Assembly (NCBI RefSeq): GCF_018320785.1 | Contig: NC_054867.1 | Coordinates: forward strand, 38,552,355-38,616,354 | DNA length: 64,000 nt | DNA from: Cheilinus undulatus | Lineage: Eukaryota; Chordata; Actinopteri; Labriformes; Labridae | Direction of reading: 5' to 3' | Shown: positions 39,095-50,860 of the stretch, piece by piece | Numbering within the stretch: position 1 is the stretch's first letter | Layout of the letters: each line of letters begins with the position of its first letter | Position numbers and translations under genes: made by a program | Notes under the pieces: generated by a model | What the model was told of the DNA's origin: nothing | The model's input: the letters and a program-made list of their open reading frames with translations, nothing else | Databases searched by the model: none

Positions 39095-40205
39095 CAGTTG
39101 ACCCATCGCGAAGCCCCTCCCTGAAACGGACGTTGTCCCAATGGGTCACATATATCCGCCCGAGTTCTGACCCAAGACACAGACCATAAAACCTGAGCCT
39201 GATAGTGAGCCTAAGCTGTTGTTTCCCTGTTCCAACCTGCCTGTTTACACAGATAACACATGATCAGAACATTAAAATAACTATTAAAGGTCATTATTTC
39301 ATCTATCTGTATGTTACTTGTTTAAATAACATCATGAAAAACCTCATCAGCTGTTTCTTACACACATACTGTAAGATGCAACATACATGCTGCTGCATTT
39401 AACACATAAACACCAGAACTTCAGCTTCACATTAGTGTGTTAGCTACTACCATACAACAGCCATATAACACCCTCCAGGGAAAACACCAACAAACTAATA
39501 CAACAAATAGCTAACCGGCAGTCAGTTTTCATCAGACACCACATTAACACTTAGCATTTAAAAAAAACTGGGGTCTTACTGTCTTATTCTTCATAAGCTG
39601 AATAACTCAGCTGCAGCTGCTGTTCACTTAAAAATGTAAAACCCAACCAAGATAATCATCCACTGTAAATGCTGTCCTTTAGTTGATGGATCGGCTGAAG
39701 CCGAAGTTAGGCACAGGAATGCTGCTTTGTGTTAATATAACTTATCCGTCTGCAGTCCTCCAGGTCTCAACTTCTTTACATCCTCATTTGATGATTAAAT
39801 CAAAATCCATCCATACTGTCATCTTCCTGCTAGTTGTCAGTAGTTTTAATGTCATTGAGGATATTTTGCACAAGGTCCTCATTCTTGATCTCATGAGTAT
39901 ATGCTGCCTTAATTACCCATGCTCTAGCTTACTTGTTGGGTGTTTAGCCTACTGCTAATGTATCTGCTCACACTCTGTCAGCAACTGGTATTGTCAATGA
40001 AGCTTTCACAAGCACACTGTGGATTTTTCTGTCTCCTCTGAAATTTTTGAACACTTTTTACTATAAATTTGATAGTGTTTCCTTCAGAATACCATCTACT
40101 TACACAGGGGAAAAACAGGTATTCAGCACTGCAGATGTGAAAGCTTGCCCGATGTAGCAGCTGTAACCAAGGGAGGTGGGGCTTAGCGAAGGGTCAATTC
40201 CAATG
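39095..40205. mobile_element. DNA transposon with TTGACCC(A/T)TCGC ends
   Basis: Left end CAGTTGACCCATCGCGAAGCC. The right end, reverse complement, is GGAATTGACCCTTCGCTAAGC. Both continue into CCC(C/A)NCC. The element is 1.1 kb with no transposase frame and ends in an A-run at the right. Superfamily not certain. Confidence 0.7.
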
Positions 40206-40447
40206 TAAAAAAAAAAAAAAAATAGAAGCAGTTTGATAAGCCTGAATAAGGATGTAAGGATATATCCTGAATCAGCGAAAAGTTGATACAAATAAAGGGG
40301 GATATAAATTGATACAGTCCAGCTTGTGTATCAATACTCTGTTTAAACAGTCGGGGGTGCTGCCTGCCATTAACTCTGCTTATTTAACGTCATAAACTCT
40401 CTTCAGCTGACCTGAGAGCAGCAGGTAAACAAAACAGTCATGGCAGG

Positions 40448-42560
40448 AGTACCAATTCATGGAAAATCAAATGGTACCATGTTTCGGTACTTTAACACAT
40501 CCTTGTGGCTGAAAGAGAGTTGAAGAGTAGTCAGTTTTCCATGTCAGATGCGAACGCACACTGCAAATTTGAAACTGCAAATTTAACACCCTCAGAGTTC
40601 AAATTAACACTCCACCAGGGTTTATATGGGAACCACTGATAGTGTTAAATTAACACTTTGTAAAGTGTTTAAATGTCAACACTAGCAAAGTGTTAGCTAA
40701 CAACTCTTACAGTTTAAATATTCATAGCAAATCATCAGAGCTGATTTAACCCCCATGGTGTTAAATTCAGCACTTTCCCAGAGTTTACATGAGTTCCCCA
40801 GATGACACATCGGGAAGTGTTACATTAACATCTTTCACAGTGTTCATTTTTAACACTCACAGTGTTGTTTTTGTACATAGTGCAAAGTACTTTATATTAA
40901 TTATAAATTGCCAGCTCACATTAAACTACTCAGGTAATGTGAGGTATCACATGGCAGGTACAGAGCAGTAAGACAGTCACAGTATCTGTGTTTGTCCTGA
41001 GTTTAACATTTGCACTGTACTGCCCCTCAGTACAGTCACAGTCAGGATGTGACCAACTGAATAGACAGCTACACTCATGGTGCAGAAGTGTCTAACATTA
41101 AAAAAAACAACAATAATTCACCAGAAACATGAGAAAATGAATTCCAACAGTTATAGCTGTACAACAGGCAACATCTAAACACAACTAAATACATCTAAAA
41201 CATCTAAAACTTCCAAAATACATCTCAACACTCTGCACCAAGGCATGATGGGAAAACTCTGCCCCCCAGATTTGAAATAACAATGGGCAGGGCTTAAAAC
41301 AATTAACTCTCTTCAAAGTTAAATGAACACTGCACAGATCAACACTGTCAAATAACTCTGACAGTGAAGGCCATTTAACTCTGAATGGAGTTACAATTAC
41401 ACTTTGAGTGCTGAAATAAACACTGAAATTTTTAACACTGAGAATTCAACACTCCAGTTATTGCTGTGCAGCATTACACACACACACACAAGAGTAATGA
41501 TGTCGGTAGCAGCTTACTGAATTAACAAAGCAAGCACAGCTGATAGGAAGAGGTCAAAGGTAGCGCTCAAAATACGACGCAGATGATGCTGCAATATTTG
41601 TGATGTGAAGTTCAAGATTTACCACAGCAGTACTTCTAATCTGAGGAAGCAGTGTGATGATTCTCTCTCATGCACCGAATCCTCACTTTAAACACCGTGA
41701 TTTGTCTGTTTATCATGTGAATATCAACCATGGAAATATACTAGATAAAGAGATACGTTTGTTCTCTCAGTCACCTAACAGACACTGGATTAAGGCACAG
41801 TATGGATTGCCAAGTGCGAGTGTGTCCTAAAAGTTGTTCTCTATCTCTCTACCTCGGAACAGCTGGTGCCATATGAAGCTCTCTGTCAGGATGGATGGAT
41901 TCAGAGTGATTTTGAAGGAGTGACAGAGCCACAGGCTCATCCTCACTGCTTATTTTCATCACAGAATGAAACAATTTGGCACATTCTATGAATTTTTGCA
42001 TTAATACAAGTAGAATGTAACTGGCTTAGTGTGCAAGGTTTGGGTATGTGACTTTTTTTGTATTAATGCTAAGTTATGCTTCTGTGTGGACGGGCGCACA
42101 GTTGATTGATCAGGGGTCAGCAGGCTCTGCTCCTACCAGAGAAAGTTGACTTGTTAGTTTTGTTAAAAAGAACTGCATTAGGAAGGGATATGTGCACTAC
42201 ATGTAATTCAAGGTAGAAGAATTAGTTTGCTGGGTCTGGGTTTTAATTTGTGCAATATAAAGAAAAACCACTGGGTAGTTATAGTAGTTTAGGTTTTCCA
42301 TGTTAGGAGTAATTTGTAAAAACCCTTATGATGTTACATTACAAACCATGTTTGATGTTTTGATATATTTGATGGTGTTTTGATATGGAGAAATACATAT
42401 CTAAAATTCAGAATTTTAAGGTTCATTTATAAATAATATAACATTTATTATTGCATATTTACATACAAAAGTACCAAAAATGGGTACCATACCGATACCC
42501 GTTCACAGGTACCGGAAATCTGGACTGTACTGGTTCAAATGTGAAAGGTACCCATCCCTA
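40448..42560 (+). mobile_element. GGTACC-family hAT element, copy A (5'-truncated, interrupted)
   Basis: Collinear with the 53.8-56.1 kb element over several hundred bases. Shared words include CAAATGGTACCATGTTTC, GTAATGATGTCGGTAGCAGC, GGATGGATTCAGAGTG and GGAGTGACAGAGCCACAGG. The right end, GGTACCCATCCCTA, is intact. About 100 bases of the left end are missing. A 0.9-kb element is inserted at about 40559-41468. Confidence 0.75.
40559..41468. mobile_element. CACTGC-ended element with many AACACT repeats, inserted in copy A
   Basis: Left end CACTGCAAATTTG. The right end, reverse complement, is CACAGCAATAACTGG. Both ends are crowded with AACACT/AGTGTT words in both orientations, more than a dozen in all. 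Comparison with copy B at 54.0 kb shows this DNA is extra, which defines the insertion. CACT-type ends with subterminal repeats suggest a CACTA/EnSpm-type non-autonomous element, though the target duplication (GCA) is ambiguous. Confidence 0.65.
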
Positions 42561-42561
42561 C

Positions 42562-43190
42562 ATGTCAGCCTCTTTGAATTCAAGCAGTCAGAGATGCAGA
42601 TAGTGTTTCAGTAACGGACTGCCGGACCTCTGATATACACAGCTCATCTCATAAGCAGTGAGTTTAAACTTGTCTTTTCTTCAGCACATACTGGGAGAAA
42701 ATAATGCTGAGATTCTGAGGTCTGCTACTGAATGGTAACTTGACAGGGAAAATCATGGAATTGCTGTTGTCATCGCTAATGCACAGCAAGTGTTACAGAG
42801 AGTTAGCCGAACTAGCACATCAAGTGCTTTGCCCATGTGCTTAATTTGGCCATTTAGTGATAAGTTTGTGTTTTCTTTGTGCATTTACCCCAGTTTAACC
42901 CTGCAGTGTGTACAATGGGCTGTTACTCAAGTTAGGTCTCTGGTGTGACATGCAGCCAACAGCTAATAGATGAGTGATGGAGAGATAAACGGAGGAAAGT
43001 TGAAGAAGTGAAGAGATGATGGAGTGAAAGTTGAGGAACAAAGTTACACATGTCATCACTTTACAAACTGTCTCTGTGTGTTGATATACACTAATTAAAC
43101 AGTTTTTCTCAGTTAAACTTCGCACAGGTATTAAGCAGCAGCAGATTTATTACACAGCATGACGATTCACAAATTATTTTAATGTGTCAA
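42562..43190 (+). other. r3hdm2 intron, no feature seen
   Basis: Unique AT-rich DNA. No exon or repeat boundary is supported. Confidence 0.45.
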
Positions 43191-43193
43191 GAC

Positions 43194-43463
43194 CAGTGTT
43201 TCCCAACCGTTTTTCCTTGGGGTCCCCCCCACATGTACTTAAGAAAGCCATGACCCCCCCCCCAAGAACCAAAGAGAGAAGGAAAAAGTGACACATGCCA
43301 TCAAAAATGAACATAGATTTGAAGTGTTTTACTGATAAAACCCTAAAAAGGCCTATGCATGCTTTTCCTATCAAAAGACCATTGTAGAGACAATGAACAG
43401 ACAGAGACTGGCATCCCCCCTAAGATCTTTGGCGCCCCCCCAGGGGGTCCTTGACCCCAGGTT
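43194..43463. mobile_element. short hAT MITE (CAGTGTTTCCCAACC)
   Basis: Starts CAGTGTTTCCCAACCG followed by TTGGGGTCCCCCC. The other end, reverse complement, reads CCACAACCTGGGGTCAAGG. At about 270 bases with GC-rich subterminal sequence, it fits the common vertebrate hAT MITE design. Confidence 0.6.
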
Positions 43464-43464
43464 G

Positions 43465-44555
43465 TGGTTCTATTATTCATGTCTCCTCAAAAAAAATATT
43501 GTATTCACACAGCATCCATTTCATCCTCTGAGCTGTACAATAGATGTGGAATTGGAAAGACTATCATTGATAGCGTCTCAAAAGCGATAAAAGCATCCAA
43601 AGAAGTAGAACTCCACTGCCCACATGGCGCATAAACAAATGTCAACGCAAGTGGTTGCCATGGTTGCTTCTTCTTAGTAGATTTGCAAACCGTCTATGTG
43701 GATACCGCCACCTACTTTATCAGACTGTGTACATAAGCAAGTGTGTAAAGTGCATGGAACAGTGTTAGTAATTTGAGAGCAGACCAGTGGGGGAGGCATA
43801 CGAAACAATTATGCCAATGTGAAAAGGACCTATGCTTGTTCTGTCTCCATTGACTTGGTGTGAGAGCATGGCTGTGATACTCAGGCATCCAACAGGTAAA
43901 ATGCATCAATGATGAAAGAAAAGCATTGATTGTTTTCATCTGTGGTGGTGATTGTTATGCATAAGGATGCCATGATGATGTCTTTAATCAGATATAAACA
44001 GCAGTTAACTGATGGCACCAATTGCATCCCATGGAATCAGCATGGTTTAGTCCTATTTTGACCAAGAAACTGGGGACAAAGTTGTACCTAGGATGTGTCA
44101 GGTTATACACCCATGTAACAGAAGAAATTTGTGACCATATACAGCACAGGAATGTAGACATTACCCTGCAAAGACTATCAAAGTACAGCAGTGCTGACTC
44201 TGCTAATGTTAGCCATAATCTTTAAACCAGTGTTGCAGTATTACGATGTGAAGTTGGGTTACTCTTACATTGTTAAGTTGGCCCTACTCATTATCTTTCT
44301 GATATGTCAAGTAGTTTTTGTTGGCTGACTTTTTCCTTGTTTTGTGGATTATGCAAGTACAAGTACAGTTTACTTTAATTATTTGAAAGTGGATAGCTAA
44401 GAGTAACTAAACCCCAGAGTTTCAGCTTAGGTGCTTCTAACCTGGAAGGTGGAGGAATAAGACACGCCTACTCACTCCTTTGTGCTATCCCCATCAGACA
44501 CGTCATTATATAGATTAGGATGCTTTTGTAGATTTGATTATTAGGCATAATGCCA
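43465..44555 (+). other. r3hdm2 intron, no feature seen
   Basis: Unique sequence. Open frames here are short and without family resemblance. Confidence 0.45.
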
Positions 44556-44559
44556 TAAA

Positions 44560-45338
44560 CATCCGAAATAAACTTACCATGAGCTACTCCGAATTGGAGC
44601 CAATATAAGCATTTTTAATTGATCGGAGATTGGTAATTTGATCCGATCAGCTCAGCCGATCATTTACATCAGCTGTTGTAGACGGAGCACAAGTTACGGC
44701 AGGCCGTAAACGCACCAGTAGCTGTAGCAACATTACGTGACAGTATACTAGAGAATTTTAAAAGCAACTTCACTGCCATTAGCTTCACTACAGATTTTTG
44801 GGGCTGTGATGTTTACCCTATGTCACTGCTGAGTCTCACTGCACAGTCCTCCACCATTGAGTTTAAGCGTGCAGTTTTATATGCACGCTAGTTTCATGGG
44901 TCTCACACTGCAGAGCATGTAAAGCAGGCCATTGAGAATGCTGGTTTTTCTAAACAAGAACCTTCACTTCATTTTAAAGTAACAGTGGGTAAAGAAATAA
45001 AAGTGAGGGGGAAAAAGTGATGTATCAGCTCTAGTTGCACTTTAGAAATTGCACTGTAATAACAAGAGTGCCTTGTATTTGATATTTATATTACATAGCA
45101 GTGTTAATGTTTTGGTTCATGTCTCAGATTAAGCTGCGACATTTTAATAGATTGTTGTTTTGAATCTGTATGATTCATATGTTTTTGATCCCATTCAAGT
45201 CAAACTGTTTACACCACTTTAACATGGAGTTGGGATGTTTTTATTTAATTTTTTTAGTTCAGTTTTTGTTGTGACTAATGTAGTCAAGTTAACTACCACT
45301 TCTAAGTGGAATTATATTATTATTAATATACTATTAAT
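44560..45338 (+). mobile_element. older hAT element copy, plus orientation (outer)
   Basis: Decayed copy of the same family as the element that follows, in the opposite orientation. The left terminus is worn, but GCATTTTTAATTGATCGG and GATCCGATCAGC match the other copy. A transposase remnant reads SNFTAISFTTDFWG near 44765-44810 and soon hits a stop. The copy is cut at 45338 by the inserted younger element and does not resume clearly beyond 46897. Confidence 0.8.
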
Positions 45339-46889
45339 TTGGGTTGTCCCAATCAGCATTTTTGGCCTCTGATCCCGATTTTTTAATATTGAATATCTGC
45401 CGGTACGAGGCCCGATCCTGTACTCATAATTACCTAGATTACAGTTTTAATCGTTACTACTAGATATCTCAGACTTATTCCATTTAACTCAATACAGCCA
45501 ATATTCCTGTTTAAAACATAAAATCACATTTCTGCTCAGAATGGTGTAATATCTCTGATTCGCTTTAATTATCTGTCAAAAAACTAAATTTACATATTCA
45601 CTTAGAGCAGTCTTTAGTATTCAGACAATCAAAATCCACTTAAAGTGGTCTGCTGAATGACCTGAGCAGTCAAAAAAGTGAACTCAAATAACCTCAGATT
45701 CATGGTGGTGTAACAGGGTCAATAGTCACAATAACATATGGATTCAATAAATGAATTTTAAATATTATAATTCCACTTAGAAGTTAACTTGACTCTACTA
45801 GTCACAACAAATGAATTAATTCAGAACATTCCAACTCCACTTTAAAATGGTGTAAACAGTTTCACTTGAATAGAATCAAAAACATATGAATCATACAGAT
45901 TCAAAACAACAATCCTTATTAAAATGTGGCAGCTTAATCAGAGACATGAACCAAAACATTACCAGTGCAAGAAAACCCAAATATCAAATACAAGCACTCT
46001 TAATTCAGTGTAATTTCTAAAGTGCAACTAGAGCTGCTACATCACTTTTTCCCCCCTCACTTTTATTTCTTTACCCACTGTTACTTTAAAATGAAACTAG
46101 CATGCATGTAATACTGCACACTTTAACTCAAAGGTGGAGGACTCAATCCAGTGTGCAGTGAGACTCAGCAGTGACATGGGGCTAACATCTGAGCTCCAAA
46201 TGTCTGTAGTGAAGGTAACGGCAGTGAAGTTGCTTTTAAAATTCTCTAGTATGCTGTCACATACTTTGTTGTATAGCTCCAGTAATGCAGTGTCAGTAAT
46301 GTAATGTTGAGACGGCAGGGCATAGCGTGGGTCTAAAAGCTCAAGAAAACGATAAAAACCCAAATTCTCCACCAGGGAGATGGGCTGGTTGTCCAGCGCG
46401 ATGAATTTGACCACCTTTTCTGATATCTTTTTGCCTTATCCCTCTCTCAAGGGTATTTGTCTTTCCTCTGAAAGTCCAGAGTGTGTTGCTTTGGTGAAGC
46501 TGCCTGTTGCTGTAGTGAAGTCACCATATTCTGCTGCATGTTTACTTCGGAGATGACAGATCAAATTTGTAGAGTTAAACGCAGCTCATCTGCTACACTT
46601 CGTGAAACGGTTGTGTTACAGATGCTTCAAGTGGCCGTTGGACTGTTTTCGCTCTCATGTTTTAAGTATTTCCAGATCGCTGACAATTTAACACATGAAA
46701 GCTAATGTTGCTACTGCTGTTTGTTGTTACTGGCGCGTTTACGGCCTGTCGTAAATTGTGCTCTATTTACGGCAACTGACGTAAATGATCGGCTGGGCTG
46801 ATCGGATCAAATTGCTGATCGCCGATCAATTAAAAATGCTTAGTATCGGCCCCGATCCAATACATGTGATCAGGATCGGGACATCCCTG
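45339..46889 (-). mobile_element. hAT element inserted into its own family, 8-bp target duplication
   Basis: The minus-strand 5' end at 46889 reads CAGGGATGTCCCGATCC. The other end at 45339 reads TTGGGTTGTCCCAATC on the plus strand, its inverted partner. The 8-base duplication CTATTAAT flanks it exactly at 45331-45338 and 46890-46897. It retains part of a hAT transposase frame but lacks most of the gene, so it is internally deleted. Because it landed in an inverted relative, the two copies form a large imperfect palindrome. Confidence 0.9.
46097..46414 (-). pseudogene. hAT transposase fragment (ZBED-type)
   Basis: An open stretch of 105 codons matching the middle of hAT (ZBED-related) transposases. 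It includes FIALDNQPISLVENLGF, a typical motif before the catalytic core, then LYNKVCDSILENF and FTTDIWSS, where the first acidic residue of the RNase H-like fold lies. It lacks the BED zinc finger and the C-terminal dimerisation domain and stops abruptly. It is therefore a remnant and not a host gene. The same region, more decayed, is present in the outer copy at about 44.7-44.9 kb. Confidence 0.85.
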
Positions 46890-46897
46890 CTATTAAT

Positions 46898-49800
46898 ATA
46901 CTATCCACAGTCCTTAAGTGGAACGGCCATGTGTCTGATTGTTGAAACCCACTGTTGATTACGAGTTTAACTATTGGCTGATTTTTATTTTTCCATAATC
47001 AGATGGCAGTTCAAAATCTGGTATCATGACAATCTTCATCACCAATGGATTAATCATGAGAAGCCCAAGGTTTATTTTAGCTCTGGCATTATCCAAATTT
47101 CCTAGTCCTAAACTTTACAGACTGGTGGTTATTTTTGATTTTGAGTCATGTTTTTTCTCTTCAGTAGTTTCTCTGAAGTAATTTCTTTTGGATCTTAGAG
47201 TCATGTAACATAAACCCTTGATAAACAAGGAATATGTTCTGTTTGCTGCTTCAGTCAGAGTGATGACAGTTTCATTTAGACAGGAGACTTTTGCGTCACT
47301 GCTTCTATATCAGATATGATGGTGTATCAACAGATTTGACAGTTTTCACTTTGGCTGTCTCACTAATAAACTCTTTTTTTTGTTTTAGTGTGACTAAGCC
47401 CCATACACCCTTTCCGCCACTTTTCACTGGAAAAATACACATTCCTTTGCATAACAGTTTTACCAGTTAATGATATTAAGTTTCAAATATTACCTCCTGC
47501 TATAAAATCAGACATTGCATGTGCATTAACTGGTTTTCAGTGGCTGGAGAGTCCGCCCCTGACTTCTTAAGGTGAAAGTAATAGCATCATATTCAGACAA
47601 AGATGTCATTTCAACACCAAAAAAAACAAATTCTGGAGTAAGAAACAAAAGAAAGAGGCCATTTTTAAATCAACAGTTGGGGAGAAGTTTGTTGAATTAA
47701 TTTTTAGTGTGTTTAGCTTACTTTATTAATTTTGACCCCTGGGAATTCTGCACTTCTCTCCCTCACCCACATTCCTGCATTGTTGCGCTCATCATTAATA
47801 CATGCAGGATCAGGATCCCCTCTCTGTCCAATGCCTCTCATTTATTATGCAGAGGAAGGACTGTTGTTCACTTGGCCAGCATCCTTTTCTATCCATCACC
47901 CACTTTCTTGTGTTTCTCTCATTTGGTCTCATTTTTCTTCTCTCCATACACCTTCTGTATGTTCCCCCACAAGCAGCAGAGAACTATACATAGGTTATAG
48001 CAACACATAGAGAGGGAGACTTGGAGAGAGCTGCAGAAAGGTAGGTAGGTAACCAGGGAGGGAGGGAGGGAAGGAGGGAGAGAATGAGTCATAGCTCGTC
48101 CCACAGGACTGAGTGGGCCGGCTTAGTGGAGGAGGATGGCGTCAGCAGTAGGCCTGACAATTTAAGAAGACACATTAAAAGAGGAAGAAAAAGAGAGAAA
48201 GAGAGAGACAGACAGAGAGCAAAGCCTTAGAAGTGGGTGGATGCAGAGAGAGAGATATTGATGGGAGGGGTTGATGCGAAGGGGGCGGAAGGCAGGAAGG
48301 GGTATCCTCATAGCAGGGAGAGAAAGAGCGAGGGGGTGGCAAGGAGAAGGACAGAGAAAGACGTAGATGGAAAAAGAGAAACCCTGTCTTCCGCTTCTAT
48401 GACCATTCAAGTCCCCCGCAACTGTGTTTTATAACAGTTGGGTTTCTTTTCTTTTGCTGCTATGATGCTGTTTCTCTTAGCCTTAAGGCTGCATTAATCT
48501 CTCTCATAGCTCATGGCAGACAGTATTTACAGCATACTGGAGGGTCTTTGCATGTATTCCCAGTTCCTGCCTGGACGGCTCCTTTTCCATCCCCAGTGCT
48601 GTGACATCCCCCTTCTCCCCCTCCGCATGTGAGATTGTGCAATCGACGCAGAGGGGAATCCTCTCTGACATAGACAAACACTGGTACACGCACTCTGTGA
48701 ACGCTTTGCTGATATATAATATGTGCAGTCACTGAGCTTGCACAAACTCTGGCAGCACTACACACCAGCCTCTGCTCCGTAAAGACATAACCTTGCTGCC
48801 TTTTGTGAAATGGGTTCTCTCTGACGTCAAATGGGCGAGGTGTTCTGCTGAATACAGAGGAGCTGAATTGGGTCGAACTGTTTGTGTGTGCATGTGTGCG
48901 TGTCACTCCCACTGCCGTCTGTGGGTGTGTGTACGTGCCTCGCTCACTGCTGTTTCCAGCTTCCATTCACCTTCATCTTTCATTCAGCCTCTGCAGAGAA
49001 AATGGAGAGGCATATGTGCTACGCATGATTCTCCATTATTAAACTTGAAATAATGCAATGAATGAAATGACTGATAATAGTGGCAACTCTCAATCATTTC
49101 ACACAGGAAACTGTAAGATTACACAAGGCTCATTATCTGGTTATACCTCATTGATGACTGCCAGAATGCAAGTAGCCACTTCAGGTCCATCCATGCATCT
49201 GCACAGGCTCTGCACTGAAAATATATCCTGTTCATGCTGCATGCTCTCTTGACAATGCACTTTTTGCTACAGGCAAGGTATTTTAATATTTTTAATTTTA
49301 TGTAGGGTCGTTCCTTTTGATGTTGTTTTTCTCCCTTAGGTTCTTTCACTTAGGGGGAATTTATGAACTGAGGAATTATCTTTCACCACCAATTTTGATA
49401 GAATTTTAGTCTCATAAAGTTCTTTTGGAAGGTTTCTTTGAGTTCTTTTTTGCTGATTAGGACAAAACGCATCTTGAAAATATGCTTGATGAAACAATCC
49501 CTTATACCAAGACCTGGTGGGAGTTGATCTTCGACTCATTGATCACTGGGCTTTCCATTCACTGGTTGAGGTATACAATGACCTGTTGTCATATTTATGA
49601 ATAGATGATATATATGTGTAGAGAAAATATTGAGCTCATTTTAAGTTCCCCATATACTTGGATGCCACCTTTTAATATGCAACAGAAAAAAAATGTATTG
49701 GCTTAAGATCAGATTCCTCTTTGATATGAAAAAGTGAATCTCACTGTGTTGCCAGCCAATATCATTACATTTACCAGATATTTATTCGTATATAATTCTT

Positions 49801-50235
49801 TATTTAATTAATGTTTCTCACCAAAACATAAATTTACCTTTGTTGGAGTTGCATTTGACTACCTCATGATGACATTTTATTTTCTTTTGCCTTGTAGTCA
49901 TTTTAACAATTGGGACTGAAAAAAATTATAATGTAACATGATGTTGCCTCATATAGTAAACTAATCACTTTTAACCTGCTGGATGAACATGGTATTTAGT
50001 CTTGCATCGGTATTTTATAATTGCTGCTGTGGATTATGATGACTGACCAGCTTTAACAGCAGACAAGTTGATTTCAAGCAGATAAACAAAGGCTGCATTA
50101 CAATTTAATTCAAACATTATGCTTATGTCCTTGCTACTTATTGGTGGGCAGTTTAATTATATAATTACACCTGCCACACACAGTGTGTTTCTTCTAGTGC
50201 CAGACACCAGAGTATTGGTGATTGGATTGGATGGA
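46898..50235 (+). other. r3hdm2 intron, no gene seen
   Basis: Mostly unique DNA. It includes a GGGA tandem patch at 48051-48085, purine-rich DNA at 48180-48380 and a palindromic CRE-like TGACGTCA at 48822. Open frames overlap on both strands near 48.5-49.0 kb but are shadows of GC-rich sequence. No splice-bounded exon is convincing. Confidence 0.45.
48051..48085. repeat. (GGGA)n simple repeat
   Basis: Short purine tetranucleotide array followed by longer GA-rich DNA. Confidence 0.85.
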
Positions 50236-50237
50236 TG

Positions 50238-50860
50238 TAGAGCTGAATGATATATCATTTTACAACTGCAATGGTGACGCATGCACGTGCAGTCGTCAAT
50301 TTGCAGGACATGCAGTGTTAGTCATATGACCTGAAGCATGCTGCCACTTTTGCTGCGAGTTTTGTTGCTTTTGGATGGAATAACACCATGAGCAGTCAGA
50401 GAACTAAGCACTGTCCATGATGAGTTTGTGTTTATCCTGCATAAGGGTTCAGACTTCTGGAGACTCTGCTTCTATCACAGATACACTGGCCCGACACTGG
50501 AGGCAGACTCAGTTTTGTGAAGCAGATCTCGAGTGAGTGTGTTCCAGCCATCTGCAGCACCTTGTCCTGGTGCTTATTTAAACTGTACATGGTCCAACAA
50601 AAGAACAGACTGGCCCATTGTTTGCTTTACAGCTCTTGGTGTGCACTGTACAATGTGAGAATCACAGCAGCTAGACATTGTAAGCTGAGGTTGTCAGGTC
50701 GTCTAAACACAACTTTGAACATCATTAAAAATGACACAGCAACAAGTTTATTTGCAATATTTATAAAGAAACAAGTCGCTCAGTCCACCCATGCTCTCTT
50801 GTCCTCTGTGTTTCAGAGCTGCTGTCAGAGAGCCACACAGTACGTAATATCTGAAATTTG
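50238..50860 (+). mobile_element. hAT-like element fragment
   Basis: Starts TAGAGCTGAATGATATATC, resembling the TAGGGCTGAACGAT termini of fish hAT elements. An open stretch of 114 codons follows, without transposase motifs. No clear right end was found, so the extent is a guess. Confidence 0.35.
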
